From NCBI GenBank assembly GCA_900012615.1, contig LT009757.1:2108174-2172173 (forward strand): a stretch of DNA of 64,000 bases, read 5' to 3'. Within the stretch, counting starts at the first letter, position 1, and the number at the start of each line of letters is the position of its first letter. This document shows positions 28,173 through 37,429 of this stretch, piece after piece. Source of the stretch: Agrobacterium genomosp. 13 str. CFBP 6927. GTDB taxonomy: Bacteria > Pseudomonadota > Alphaproteobacteria > Rhizobiales > Rhizobiaceae. The position numbers were made by a program, and so were the translations under genes. The notes beneath the pieces are model-generated. The model saw nothing but the letters and a program-made list of their open reading frames with translations, was not told where the DNA came from and did not search any database.

Positions 28173-29624
28173 ATGCAGACTGTCAATCTTTTCATCGGCG
28201 GCGACCATTGCCCGGCCGCGAGCGGCAAGCGTTTCGAACGCAGCAACCCCATCACCGGCGACGTGGCGACGAGTGCTGCGGCGGCGACGGTGGAGGACGC
28301 CACCCGTGCGGCCGATGCCGCGGCGGCCGCTTTCCCGGTCTGGTCGGCAACACCGCCCGGTGAACGCCGCCGCCTGCTTCTGGCTGCCGCGCAGGCGCTT
28401 CTCGCCGCCGGGCCTGATATTACCCAGGCGATGAAGGAAGAAATCGGCGCAACCGATGCCTGGGCCGGTTTTAACGTCAAACTGGCAAGCGACATGCTGG
28501 TGGAGGCGGCAAGCCTGACAACCCAGATCAAGGGCGAGATCATCCCCTCCAACCGTCCCGGAACCATGGCAATGGCGCTGCGCCAGCCCGCGGGTGTCGT
28601 GCTGTCCATCGCGCCCTGGAATGCGCCGGTCATTCTCGGCGTGCGCTCCATCGCCACGCCGCTCGCCTGCGGAAATACGGTCGTGATGAAGACCTCGGAA
28701 CTTTGCCCGCGCACCCATGCGCTGATCATCGAAGCAGTCGCTTCGGCCGGTCTGCCCAAGGGCGTGCTCAACGCCGTCTCCAATGCGCCGGAAGATGCGG
28801 CAAAGATCGTCGACACGCTGATCGCGCACCCCGCCGTCAGACGCGTGAATTTCACCGGCTCGACCCGCGTCGGCCGCGTGATTGCCGAAACGGCCGGCCG
28901 TTACCTGAAACCCGCTTTGCTGGAGCTTGGCGGCAAAGCGCCGTTCATCGTGCTTGATGACGCCGATATCGATGCGGCTGTCGCGGCTGCTGCCTTCGGC
29001 GCTTATATGAACCAGGGCCAGATCTGCATGTCGACGGAGCGCATCATCGTGCTCGACAGCGTTGCCGATACATTTGTCGAGGCCTTTGCCAAAAAGGCTT
29101 CGAGCCTCACGGCCGGCGATCCGCGTGAGGGCAAAACACCGCTCGGCTCGCTGGTCAGCGCCGAAGCGACATCGCGCATCCGGGCGCTGGTGGATGATGC
29201 CGTCTCCAAGGGCGCGCGGCTGGTCGCGGGCGGCGGCGGCAATGGCACGATGGTAGATGCGATCGCCGTCGATGGCGTCACGCCCGCCATGCGGCTTTAT
29301 GCCGAGGAAAGCTTCGGTCCCGTCGTCTCCATCATCCGGGCCGGCAGCATCGACGAGGCGGTGAGCATCGCCAACGAAACCGAGTTTGGTCTTTCCGCGG
29401 CGATTTTCGGCAGGGATCAGGCAAGGGCGCTTGCCATTGCCGCCCGCATCGAAAGCGGCATATGCCACATCAACGGCCCGACTGTTCACGATGAGGCGCA
29501 GATGCCTTTCGGCGGCGTCAAGGCCTCCGGATACGGCCGTTTTGGCGGCACGGCGGGCATTGCGGAATTCACCGAGCTGCGCTGGGTCACGTTGCAGGAC
29601 GGGCCGCTGCATTATCCGATCTGA
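28173..29624 (+). CDS. Aldehyde dehydrogenase (aromatic-aldehyde/vanillin DH-like)
   Basis: A 483-residue NAD(P)-dependent aldehyde dehydrogenase. Key residues are N150 (SIAPWNAP), K173 (VVMKTSE), the NAD-binding FTGSTRVG at 227-234, general base E251 (LELGGKAP) and nucleophile C285 (QGQICMSTER). The QGQICMST form and overall pattern are close to salicylaldehyde, benzaldehyde and vanillin dehydrogenases. It has AGGAG six to seven bases upstream and is the last gene of the ABC operon. It probably oxidises an aldehyde derived from the imported compound; the identity of that compound is not shown. Confidence 0.92.
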   Translation: MQTVNLFIGGDHCPAASGKRFERSNPITGDVATSAAAATVEDATRAADAAAAAFPVWSATPPGERRRLLLAAAQALLAAGPDITQAMKEEIGATDAWAGFNVKLASDMLVEAASLTTQIKGEIIPSNRPGTMAMALRQPAGVVLSIAPWNAPVILGVRSIATPLACGNTVVMKTSELCPRTHALIIEAVASAGLPKGVLNAVSNAPEDAAKIVDTLIAHPAVRRVNFTGSTRVGRVIAETAGRYLKPALLELGGKAPFIVLDDADIDAAVAAAAFGAYMNQGQICMSTERIIVLDSVADTFVEAFAKKASSLTAGDPREGKTPLGSLVSAEATSRIRALVDDAVSKGARLVAGGGGNGTMVDAIAVDGVTPAMRLYAEESFGPVVSIIRAGSIDEAVSIANETEFGLSAAIFGRDQARALAIAARIESGICHINGPTVHDEAQMPFGGVKASGYGRFGGTAGIAEFTELRWVTLQDGPLHYPI

Positions 29625-29647
29625 ACCAATAGCGCTGGCGGGCGGCG

Positions 29648-30544
29648 TCATCGCCGCTCGTCGATCAGCCAGCCGGTGAGTTTTCTCACCGCGCTATCGC
29701 TGCTTTTCGGCCGCATCAGCCAGTAGCCGCGCCCCGGTGCATCAAGGCTCGGGCCTGCCGTCACCAGCACGCCGGCTTCGAGCAGCGGATCGACCAGCCC
29801 GGCCCAGCCGAGCGCGAAACCCTGTTCGCCGATGGTTGCCTGCACCACCATGGTGTAGTTGTTGAAGCTGATATCGCCGCCATCATGCTCCGCACCGCGA
29901 TGCACGCCAAAATGCTTGAAATAGGAAGGCCAGTCGAACCAGTGCGCCTGCGAGGTGTTTTCGAGGTGGATGAGCTTCCGCCGCGAAAAATCCGCAACGG
30001 TTGCGGGTGCCGGTGTCCCGGCCAGCAGGGCGGGCGAGCAGACCGGCGTGACCTTTTCCGAAAGCAGCAATACCGCCCCGTCGCCCGCTTCCTGCCGCGT
30101 TCCGAAAATGATCATCACGTCGCTATCGTGTTTGCCCTGGCCGAGCGGATCCTGCGTGGCGACGATCTGGATGTTGATGTCGGGGTTGAGGGCACGAAAT
30201 CCGTGCATGCGCGGGATGAGCCACAGGGACGAGAAGGCATAGTCCGTGTGCAGACGGATGGTCTGCCGCTCCTCCGTCCGGCGAAGCTGCTGCGCGAGAA
30301 GGTCGATGGCGTCGACATTGCGCGAGACGATCTCGAACAGCCTCTGACCCTCCGTCGTCAGTTCGATGCCGCGATGTCTGCGCTGCACGAGCGCCACACC
30401 CAGTTCCTCCTCCAGCCGGCGAATCTGATAGCTGACGGCCGGCTGCGTCAGCCGCAGGGATGCAGCCGCCGCCGTCAGGCTGCCGCGGCGGGCAACCTCG
30501 GTGAAAATGCGCATCCATCCCAGATCGAGCGGCCGGTCTGACAT
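29648..30544 (-). CDS. LysR regulator of choline-sulfate utilisation type
   Basis: A 298-residue LysR regulator. The HTH is LGWMRIFTEVARRGSLTAAAASLRLTQPAVSYQIRRLE; the effector domain has the GcvA-like pattern. It is divergent from a choline-binding protein and a choline sulfatase gene, and both gene order and sequence fit the family described as putative choline-sulfate-utilisation transcription factor (TIGR03418-like). It most likely activates the choX-betC genes in response to choline-O-sulfate or choline. The 94-base intergenic region has no operator I can identify with confidence. Confidence 0.88.
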   Translation of the reverse strand: MSDRPLDLGWMRIFTEVARRGSLTAAAASLRLTQPAVSYQIRRLEEELGVALVQRRHRGIELTTEGQRLFEIVSRNVDAIDLLAQQLRRTEERQTIRLHTDYAFSSLWLIPRMHGFRALNPDINIQIVATQDPLGQGKHDSDVMIIFGTRQEAGDGAVLLLSEKVTPVCSPALLAGTPAPATVADFSRRKLIHLENTSQAHWFDWPSYFKHFGVHRGAEHDGGDISFNNYTMVVQATIGEQGFALGWAGLVDPLLEAGVLVTAGPSLDAPGRGYWLMRPKSSDSAVRKLTGWLIDERR

Positions 30545-30638
30545 TAAAATTCCTTATATCAACTATCGAAAAATACCCGCTTCACAGGCAAAAGCAACGT
30601 GGTGTTCAATAAACTGGATTGATAAAAGGGGAGCCGCA

Positions 30639-31592
30639 ATGAAAACCATTTCTCATCTGCATCGCATCGCCGCCGGTCTTTTTCTGTCCGTGGCGGCCTT
30701 CTCCACCCCGCTTCAGGCAGCCGATGACGCGGCCTGCAAGACGATCCGCCTCAGCGATCCAGGCTGGACCGACATCACCGCCACCAATGGCGTTGCCTCC
30801 GTGCTGCTCGATGCCTTGGGTTATGAAGCCGACGTCAAGACACTGTCGGTGCCGATCGGTTATCAGGCGATGAAAAACGGCGAGATCGACGTTTTCCTCG
30901 GCAACTGGATGCCGGCGCAGAAATCCTTCGTGGACGATCTGAATGCCGCCAAGGCGGCCGAGGTGATGACGAAGAACCTCGAGGGTGCAAAGTTCACATT
31001 GGCAGTGCCGGCCTATATGGCGGAAAAGGGCGTCAAGGATTTTGCCGATCTGGCCAAACATGCCGATGAATTCGAAAGCAAGATTTATGGCATCGAGCCC
31101 GGCGCACCGGCCAACCAGAATATCCAGAAGATCATCGACGCCAATGATTTCGGCCTGAAGGGCTGGCAGCTCGTCGAATCCGGCGAGCAGGCCATGCTGG
31201 CGCAGGTGGAACGGGCGGGCAGGGACAAGAAGGCCGTGGTCTTCCTCGCCTGGGCGCCGCATCCGATGAACGAGAAGATCGATATCACCTATCTCTCCGG
31301 CGGCGACGCCTATTTCGGCCCGAATTTCGGCGGCGCGGAAGTTTATACGCTCGCCCGCACCGGCTGGCCGCAGCAATGCCCGAATGCGGCGATGCTGCTC
31401 AAGAACCTCAAATTCGATATCGGCATGGAAAATACCCTGATGGGCTCCATTCTCGGTGGTGAGGATTCGAAGGCGGCGGCAGCGGCATGGGTGAAAGCCA
31501 ATCCGCAGGCGCTGGATGGCTGGCTGCAGGGCGTTACCACGCTGGATGGCAAGCCGGGTGCGGACGCCGTCAAAGGCAAGCTTGGCCTCTAA
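30639..31592 (+). CDS. choX: Choline-type ABC transporter substrate-binding protein (ChoX/ProX family)
   Basis: A 317-residue periplasmic protein. The signal peptide is HRIAAGLFLSVAAFSTPLQAADD; then KTIRLSDPGWTDITATNGVASVLLDALGYE opens the OpuAC domain. Aromatic-cage candidates include W in SDPGWTD, W in FLGNWMPAQ, and W in FLAWAPHPM, as expected for quaternary amine binding by ChoX. SD AAGGGGAG precedes ATG 30639. It is co-directional with betC (15-base gap). Unusually no permease or ATPase gene follows, so it must rely on a choVW-type transporter encoded elsewhere. The substrate is choline, choline-sulfate or a relative. Confidence 0.88.
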   Translation: MKTISHLHRIAAGLFLSVAAFSTPLQAADDAACKTIRLSDPGWTDITATNGVASVLLDALGYEADVKTLSVPIGYQAMKNGEIDVFLGNWMPAQKSFVDDLNAAKAAEVMTKNLEGAKFTLAVPAYMAEKGVKDFADLAKHADEFESKIYGIEPGAPANQNIQKIIDANDFGLKGWQLVESGEQAMLAQVERAGRDKKAVVFLAWAPHPMNEKIDITYLSGGDAYFGPNFGGAEVYTLARTGWPQQCPNAAMLLKNLKFDIGMENTLMGSILGGEDSKAAAAAWVKANPQALDGWLQGVTTLDGKPGADAVKGKLGL

Positions 31593-31607
31593 AATCGGAA
31601 AGTGGAA

Positions 31608-33122
31608 ATGCCGCGTCCCAATATTCTGATCCTGATGGCCGACCAGTTTAACGGGACGTTTTTTCCCGATGGCCCGGCCGATTTTCTCCATGCGCCACAT
31701 CTGAAAGCCTTGGCGGAGCGGTCTGTCCGCTTCGCCAACACCTATACGGCAAGCCCGCTTTGCGCGCCGGCCCGCGCCTCCTTCATGTCCGGGCAATTGC
31801 CGAGCCGCACGCGGGTTTACGACAATGCCGCCGAATTTGCTTCCGATATCCCGACCTATGCGCACCACCTGCGGGCCGCGGGTTATTACACCGGCCTCTC
31901 GGGAAAGATGCATTTCGTCGGCCCGGACCAGCTGCATGGCTTCGAGGAGCGCCTGACGACGGATATCTATCCCGCCGATTTCGGCTGGACACCCGACTAT
32001 ACCAAGCCGGGTGAGCGGATCGACTGGTGGTATCACAATCTCGGCTCGGTGACTGGCGCAGGTGTCGCCGAAATCACCAACCAGATGGAGTATGACGACG
32101 AGGTGGCCTATAACGCCACCCGCAAGCTTTACGACCTGTCGCGCCGCCTTGACGACCGGCCGTGGTGCCTGACGGTCAGCTTCACCCACCCGCACGATCC
32201 CTATGTGGCGCGGCGCAAATTCTGGGACCTCTATGAAGACTGCCCGGCGCTCGATCCGCAGTCGCAGGCGATTGCCTTCGAGGAGCAGGACCCACATTCG
32301 AAGCGGCTGCTGGAAGCCTGCGATCACGGGGCATTCGAGATCACAGGCGAGCAGATACGCCGGGCACGGCGCGGTTACTTCGCCAATATCTCCTATATCG
32401 ACGAAAAGGTCGGCGAAATTCTTGACGTTCTGAAGGCGACGCGGATGGAGGAGGACACGATCATCCTCTTCCTGTCCGACCATGGCGATATGCTGGGTGA
32501 GCGTGGCCTGTGGTTCAAGATGTGTTTCTTTGAGGGTTCCGCCCGCGTGCCGCTGATGGTGGCCGCACCCGGTTGGCAGCCGGCTTTGATCGATGCCCCT
32601 GTCTCGACACTTGATGTCACGCCGACGCTGTGTGGACTTGCCGGGCTTGATATTACGTCACTCAAACGCTGGACGGATGGCGAAGATCTGGCAGCGCTGG
32701 CTCACGGGACCGGCGGGCGTGGCCCGGTGCCGATGGAATATGCCGCCGAAGGCTCCATCGCGCCGCTCGTCGCCATCAGGGACGGCCGCTACAAGCTGTC
32801 GGTCTGCGAGGCTGATCCGCCGGTGCTCTATGATCTCGAGGCCGATCCGGAGGAGCGCACCAACCTTGCCGGCGATCCCGCTTTCAGCGATGTGCTCTCA
32901 TCGCTTTCCGCCGAGATTGGCCGGCGTTGGCAATTGCCGATGTTCGACGCCGCCGTTCGCGAAAGCCAGGCGCGGCGCTGGGTGGTCTACAAGGCGCTGC
33001 GCAACGGCGCCTATTATCCGTGGGATTACCAGCCCCTGCAGAAAGCCTCGGAACGCTACATGCGCAACCACATGGACCTCAACGTGCTGGAGGAAAACCA
33101 GCGTTTTCCGCGTGGCGAGTAA
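31608..33122 (+). CDS. betC: Choline-sulfatase BetC
   Basis: A 504-residue type I sulfatase that hydrolyses choline-O-sulfate to choline and sulfate in the cytoplasm. Metal ligands begin with MADQ at residues 10-13. The formylglycine-forming signature is C52-x-P-x-R (SPLCAPARASFMSG). Later ligands are in ILFLSDHGDMLGERGLW. The C-terminal part with ENQRFPRGE matches the choline-sulfatase C-terminal extension. No signal peptide, as for BetC. ATG 31608 is used, although GTG 31602 in frame is equally possible. It is downstream of the choline-binding protein and controlled by the divergent LysR gene. It supplies choline for glycine betaine synthesis; betA/betB are not in the window. Confidence 0.93.
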   Translation: MPRPNILILMADQFNGTFFPDGPADFLHAPHLKALAERSVRFANTYTASPLCAPARASFMSGQLPSRTRVYDNAAEFASDIPTYAHHLRAAGYYTGLSGKMHFVGPDQLHGFEERLTTDIYPADFGWTPDYTKPGERIDWWYHNLGSVTGAGVAEITNQMEYDDEVAYNATRKLYDLSRRLDDRPWCLTVSFTHPHDPYVARRKFWDLYEDCPALDPQSQAIAFEEQDPHSKRLLEACDHGAFEITGEQIRRARRGYFANISYIDEKVGEILDVLKATRMEEDTIILFLSDHGDMLGERGLWFKMCFFEGSARVPLMVAAPGWQPALIDAPVSTLDVTPTLCGLAGLDITSLKRWTDGEDLAALAHGTGGRGPVPMEYAAEGSIAPLVAIRDGRYKLSVCEADPPVLYDLEADPEERTNLAGDPAFSDVLSSLSAEIGRRWQLPMFDAAVRESQARRWVVYKALRNGAYYPWDYQPLQKASERYMRNHMDLNVLEENQRFPRGE

Positions 33123-33137
33123 AACAAGCGGGATGCC

Positions 33138-34031
33138 TCAAGCGGCGGCGGTCACCCTCGGTGCACCGCCTGCCGCCTGCACGGCAAGGCTGCCCGCAGC
33201 CACTCCGGCTTTGAGGCATCGCTGTTCGTCCTGCCCCTGAAGCCATGCATCCAGAAAACCGGCATTAAAGGCATCGCCGGCGCCGGTCGTATCGATAACC
33301 GGGACTTTCTGGGCCGCCACATGCTGCAGCCCCATCCGAGAGGAAACCCACGCGCCCTGCGCGCCGCCTTTCAAGGCCACGACGGGAAACGCCTCTGCGA
33401 GGGCGCGGATCGCGGTTTCCGGGTCAGAATGACCAGTGATCGCTTCGGCCTCTTCGAGATTGGGCAAAAACACGTCGATGCCGGCACAGGCCCTGAGCAG
33501 GCCCTTGTCGTAGATCAACGAAGCATCCCAGCTTGGATCGAGCGATACTGACAACCCGCTCGCCTTGGCGTGTGAGACCAGATCGGGAATCTCGTGCAGA
33601 GTCGCGAATTCGGCGATGTGCAGATGCCTCGCCTTGTTCCATGCAAAGGCAGCATCCAGCGTTGACGGCCGGGCGGCACCGGCGCGGCGCGTCAAAAATG
33701 CCCGGTCCTGACCAACCACTGTCGCCACCGTGACTTGCGGTCCGGCATCTGCCGCATGTTCCAGAAACTGCAGGTCGATGCCGCTCTGCGCCATTTTCTC
33801 ACCGATATCGCGCGAAAACGTATCGGTGCCGAGCCTTGCAAGCAGCGCCGCGGGGCGGCCTATATGGGCGAAATGTGCGGCGGCAATGAAGGCCCCGCCG
33901 CCGGCGGCAATTTCCATGTCGCGGGCAAAGAGTTCCCGGCCGAGAACGGGCAATTCGTCAAGCCCGGTGAAAATAAGGTCGCAATAGATCCGGCCGATGC
34001 TGATGACGGCTGTTTTTTCTGTTGTCATCAT
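33138..34031 (-). CDS. PfkB-family carbohydrate kinase
   Basis: A 297-residue ribokinase/PfkB-family kinase. The N-terminal substrate lid region contains FAARDMEIAAGGGAFIAAAHFA-type sequence with G-G-G-A-x-N-x-A replaced by AAGGGAFIAAAHFA. The catalytic signature is DTTGAGDAFNAGFLDAW, with D as base. It is the last gene of the sugar ABC operon (ATGA overlap with the ATPase gene), so it presumably phosphorylates the imported sugar or a product of its breakdown. It is convergent with betC, 15 bases away. Fructokinase, 2-dehydro-3-deoxygluconokinase or adenosine-type activities cannot be separated from sequence alone. Confidence 0.88.
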   Translation of the reverse strand: MMTTEKTAVISIGRIYCDLIFTGLDELPVLGRELFARDMEIAAGGGAFIAAAHFAHIGRPAALLARLGTDTFSRDIGEKMAQSGIDLQFLEHAADAGPQVTVATVVGQDRAFLTRRAGAARPSTLDAAFAWNKARHLHIAEFATLHEIPDLVSHAKASGLSVSLDPSWDASLIYDKGLLRACAGIDVFLPNLEEAEAITGHSDPETAIRALAEAFPVVALKGGAQGAWVSSRMGLQHVAAQKVPVIDTTGAGDAFNAGFLDAWLQGQDEQRCLKAGVAAGSLAVQAAGGAPRVTAAA

Positions 34032-35068
34032 GCGCGACCCAGAAGCTTTTCCGTTTTCGCATCGAAAAGATAAAGCGCGCCTGCTTCCGCCTGGCATTGC
34101 AATCGGCTGCCGACAGCGGGAATGGATTTGCCTCTGGCCGTCGCAATCACCGAGGTGGTGTCGGTATCCAGATGAACAAGCGTCTCCGGCCCGAGCGGCT
34201 CGACTGCCGTTACCGTTCCCTCAAGCGTAAACGTTCCCTGTGCAGCACCGTTTTCCCCGACCAGCAGATCATGTGGCCGGACGCCGATCAAAAGCTCACC
34301 CGTGGCGGAGGGCGTAACGCTGCTGGTTTTTTTGGTGCCGCGCAGCAGGTTCATCGAGGGGCTGCCGATGAATCGCGCGGTGAAAATATCCACCGGTGTC
34401 TCGTAAAGTTCCGTCGGCGTGCCGACCTGGAGGATATGACCATCCTTCATCACCACGATCCGGTCCGCCATGGTCATGGCCTCCACCTGATCATGGGTGA
34501 CGTAGACGGTGGTCGTCTTAAGACGTTGGTGCAAGCGCTTGATTTCAATGCGCATCTGCGATCTCAACTGCGCATCGAGGTTGGAGAGCGGCTCATCGAA
34601 AAGGAAGGCGGCGGGATCGCGCACCATGGCGCGGCCGATGGCGACGCGCTGCCGCTGGCCGCCCGACAGGGCCGCGGGACGGCGATCGAGCAGGGCTTCC
34701 AGTCCCAGCACCCGGCCGGCCTCTTCGATGCGCCGGTTCTTTTCCGCGCGATCGAGCTTCGATGTATAAAGCCCGAAGCCGATGTTCTGGCGAACCGTCA
34801 TATGCGGGTAAATCGCATAGTTCTGGAAGACCATGGCGATGTTGCGCTGTTTCGGTTCTTTCTCATTGACGACGTTACCGGCGATCTTCAGTGTGCCATC
34901 GGAAATCTCTTCCAGCCCGGCGATCATGCGCAGCGTGGTGGATTTGCCGCAGCCGGAAGGGCCGACGAAAACGACGAACTCGCCGTCTTTAATGGCAAGA
35001 TCTATGCCTTTGACCGCCTCGACCTTGCCGTAGCGCTTCACGAGTTGATTGAGTTCGATTGTCGCCAT
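34028..35068 (-). CDS. CUT1 sugar ABC transporter ATPase (UgpC/MalK type)
   Basis: A 346-residue ATPase. Walker A GPSGCGKSTT, Q-loop AMVFQNYAIYPHMTV, signature [17 protein letters not shown], Walker B AFLFDEPLSNLDA and switch TVYVTHDQVEAMTMADRI. The C-terminal regulatory OB/TOBE domain (LLIGVRPHDLLVGENG) is present, as in MalK and UgpC. It overlaps the lyase gene by one base and the kinase gene by four bases. It energises the permease pair encoded at 36.6-38.4 kb, so the lyase gene sits inside the transporter operon. Confidence 0.95.
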   Translation of the reverse strand: MATIELNQLVKRYGKVEAVKGIDLAIKDGEFVVFVGPSGCGKSTTLRMIAGLEEISDGTLKIAGNVVNEKEPKQRNIAMVFQNYAIYPHMTVRQNIGFGLYTSKLDRAEKNRRIEEAGRVLGLEALLDRRPAALSGGQRQRVAIGRAMVRDPAAFLFDEPLSNLDAQLRSQMRIEIKRLHQRLKTTTVYVTHDQVEAMTMADRIVVMKDGHILQVGTPTELYETPVDIFTARFIGSPSMNLLRGTKKTSSVTPSATGELLIGVRPHDLLVGENGAAQGTFTLEGTVTAVEPLGPETLVHLDTDTTSVIATARGKSIPAVGSRLQCQAEAGALYLFDAKTEKLLGRA

Positions 35069-36582
35069 TATCGCGCTCCCGTCAGGGCGGTAAATTTCTC
35101 TGTCAGTTCGGTGGCCTTCGCCGCTTCGTGCTCGGCGGATCGCTGCGCTTCCGCTGCCAACTCACCCAGCTTGCCTCGATAGGCTGCAATGGCCTCCCGC
35201 ATCGGCTCGGGGGCAGGGCCGCCAAAGCGGCTGCGAACCGCGACGAAATGTTCCGGCGAGACGATCTGCCTGAATTTTTCCTCGTCAATGCCGGTGTCGC
35301 GCCCTGTCAGCTCATGGAAGGCCTTGAGGAACGGCTGGTAACCGTCATTCGGCAGATCGCCCTTCAGCGCGACGACGCTTCTGGCGACGGTTGCGGCAAT
35401 TTCATGGGCCTGACGGAAAGACAGGTCCTCGATGCGGACGAGCGAATCCGCCAGTTCCGTGATGGTGATGCAGGAACGGCGAATATTCTGGTCAACCCGC
35501 TCAGGATCGATGCTGATCTGGCCAACGAGGCTGGCGAGGAGATCGAGAACGCGGCCGGCGGATGTGAAAGCCTCGTAACCCATGCCCTGGGTTTCACCCT
35601 CGCTGTCATTCATGTCGGTGAAGGGCGTGTTGTGCATCACGTCAAGTACGGTCCGCGCCCGGCCGAATGTCTGGCTGGCGAGGTGGCGCAGATGTTCGAT
35701 CGGCACCGGGTTGCGCTTCTGCGGCATGATGGAGGAAATCTGCACCAGCGAATTCGGCACGTAGATCTGCCCGACTTCGAAGCTCGTCCAGAACTGGAAG
35801 TCCTGAATGAGCCGGCCGAGATGCAGGAACATCAGCTCGATCGCGCCATAGGTTGCCGTCGTATAATCGACGGCGGCGATGCAGGAATAGGAATTGCGTA
35901 AGGGTGCGGCAAAACCCAGCAAGTCGGCAACACGTGCCCGGTCGATGGGAAAGCCCGAGGTGGTGATGGCGGCAGCGCCCATCGGCGACAGATCGACGAT
36001 GCGGCGGGCCTCCGCGAAGCGGTCAATATCCCGGATCAACACCTCGATGGCGGCAGAGAGGTAATGGCCGAAGGTGGTGGGCTGTGCTGGCTGCCCATGC
36101 GTGTAGGCTACGATCAGCGTGGATTGATTACGCTCGGCGGCATCGATCAGGGCTTTCAGCAGAACACGCGCCTTGGCGGTGAGCGTATCGATCTTGTCCT
36201 TGAGGCCGATCTTGAACAGCGTGTGGTCGATATCGTTGCGCGAACGGGCCGTGTGCAGGCGGCCGGCGACATCGACGCCGATACGGGCTTTCAGTTCCTT
36301 TTCGATCAGGAAGAAGAAATCCTCGACCTCGCCGGTATAGACCAGCTCCGATGGTTCGATGGTTCTGTCGATGTCTTCGAGCGCGCCGGCGATCTTCGCC
36401 GCGGTATCCGCATCGAGAATGCCGGTTTCCCGAAGCATGACCAGATGGGCGCGGTCGATGCGGCGGAAACCATCCACATGGTGGTTCTTGGCGCCGTCGA
36501 AAAGCGGGCGCAGCACGGTTTCCTTGTAAACCGGATCGGGAAACTTGCTGGTATCCGACTGGCGCGGGTTCATATCGGCCAT
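35068..36582 (-). CDS. Argininosuccinate lyase-like enzyme (aspartase/fumarase superfamily)
   Basis: A 504-residue lyase, about 40 residues longer than biosynthetic ArgH. Superfamily regions are recognisable: HTARSRND at 110-117; the ArgH segment THLQRAQP appears as THGQPAQP (161-168); and the signature loop reads ISSIMPQKRNP with the catalytic S283, where ArgH has GSSLMPQKKNP. These changes at substrate-contact segments argue against arginine synthesis. The gene lies between the permease and ATPase genes of a sugar-type ABC operon, so it probably degrades an imported compound by beta-elimination, releasing fumarate from an N-substituted aspartate. EDDS lyase, another ArgH-like catabolic enzyme, is a precedent. 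AGGA precedes the ATG. The substrate is unknown. Confidence 0.85.
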   Translation of the reverse strand: MADMNPRQSDTSKFPDPVYKETVLRPLFDGAKNHHVDGFRRIDRAHLVMLRETGILDADTAAKIAGALEDIDRTIEPSELVYTGEVEDFFFLIEKELKARIGVDVAGRLHTARSRNDIDHTLFKIGLKDKIDTLTAKARVLLKALIDAAERNQSTLIVAYTHGQPAQPTTFGHYLSAAIEVLIRDIDRFAEARRIVDLSPMGAAAITTSGFPIDRARVADLLGFAAPLRNSYSCIAAVDYTTATYGAIELMFLHLGRLIQDFQFWTSFEVGQIYVPNSLVQISSIMPQKRNPVPIEHLRHLASQTFGRARTVLDVMHNTPFTDMNDSEGETQGMGYEAFTSAGRVLDLLASLVGQISIDPERVDQNIRRSCITITELADSLVRIEDLSFRQAHEIAATVARSVVALKGDLPNDGYQPFLKAFHELTGRDTGIDEEKFRQIVSPEHFVAVRSRFGGPAPEPMREAIAAYRGKLGELAAEAQRSAEHEAAKATELTEKFTALTGAR

Positions 36583-36586
36583 GATA

Positions 36587-37429
36587 TTATCCTTTCAGAC
36601 CCGCCAGCATCACACCGCGAACGATGTAGCGTTGCAGGACGATGAAGACGATGAGGGTAGGGATGGTCGCAATGGCTGCGCCCGTCATGATCATTTCCCA
36701 CTGGATCTGCTGTTCCACGGCAAAGCTCGAGAGGCCGACCGGCAGCGTGTAAAGCTCCTTGCTTGTCGTGACGATCAGCGGCCAGAAAAATGCCGTCCAG
36801 TTGCCGAGGAAGGTGAATATCGCGAGTGCGGAGAGCGCCGGCGTCACCAGTGGCAGGGCGACTTTCCACCAGATCTGGAATTCGTTGAGCCCGTCGACGC
36901 GTGCAGCCTCGATGAAGTCGTTCGGAACCGTTTCGAAGAACTGCTTCATCAGGAAGGTGCCGAAGGCCGTCATCATACCCGGGAACATGATGCCCCAGTA
37001 GCTGTCGAGCCAGCCCAGCTGGCTGGACATCAGATACCAGGGAATGACCAGCATTTCGGTCGGTATCATCAGCGTGGACAGGATCGCAAGGAAGATGAAG
37101 TATCGGCCACGGAACTTGAATTTCGCCAGGGTATAACCGACCAGACTGTCGAAGAAGCAGTTGGAAACGGTGACGATGACCGCAACCAGCATCGAGTTGA
37201 AGAACCAGCGCAGGAAACGGCCGTCGGCCATGACAGTGATGTAGTTCGCGATCGTGGGTGCGGCGGGAATGAGCCTGAGATCATAGACCTGGTCCGCCGT
37301 CTTGAACGATGTCGAGAACATGAAGAGCAGCGGCGAGACCATGATGAGGCCGCCGATAAACAATATGGTCCAGGCGATGATGCGGCCGGGGCGGATGCGG
37401 GCGTGGGAGAGTGGCGGCGCTTCGCTCAT
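36587..37429 (-). CDS. CUT1 sugar ABC permease (MalG type)
   Basis: A 280-residue permease with six predicted membrane segments, starting in the cytoplasm (ARIRPGRIIAWTILFIGGL). The EAA loop is EAARVDGLNEFQIWWKVALPL. It overlaps the MalF-type gene by four bases, and the lyase gene follows after four bases. It forms the channel with the MalF-type subunit. Confidence 0.94.
   Translation of the reverse strand: MSEAPPLSHARIRPGRIIAWTILFIGGLIMVSPLLFMFSTSFKTADQVYDLRLIPAAPTIANYITVMADGRFLRWFFNSMLVAVIVTVSNCFFDSLVGYTLAKFKFRGRYFIFLAILSTLMIPTEMLVIPWYLMSSQLGWLDSYWGIMFPGMMTAFGTFLMKQFFETVPNDFIEAARVDGLNEFQIWWKVALPLVTPALSALAIFTFLGNWTAFFWPLIVTTSKELYTLPVGLSSFAVEQQIQWEMIMTGAAIATIPTLIVFIVLQRYIVRGVMLAGLKG

Noticed and set aside
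30606..32483. 625-codon minus-strand frame opposite choX-betC
   Set aside because: Antisense shadow; sense frames carry the signal peptide and the sulfatase motif.
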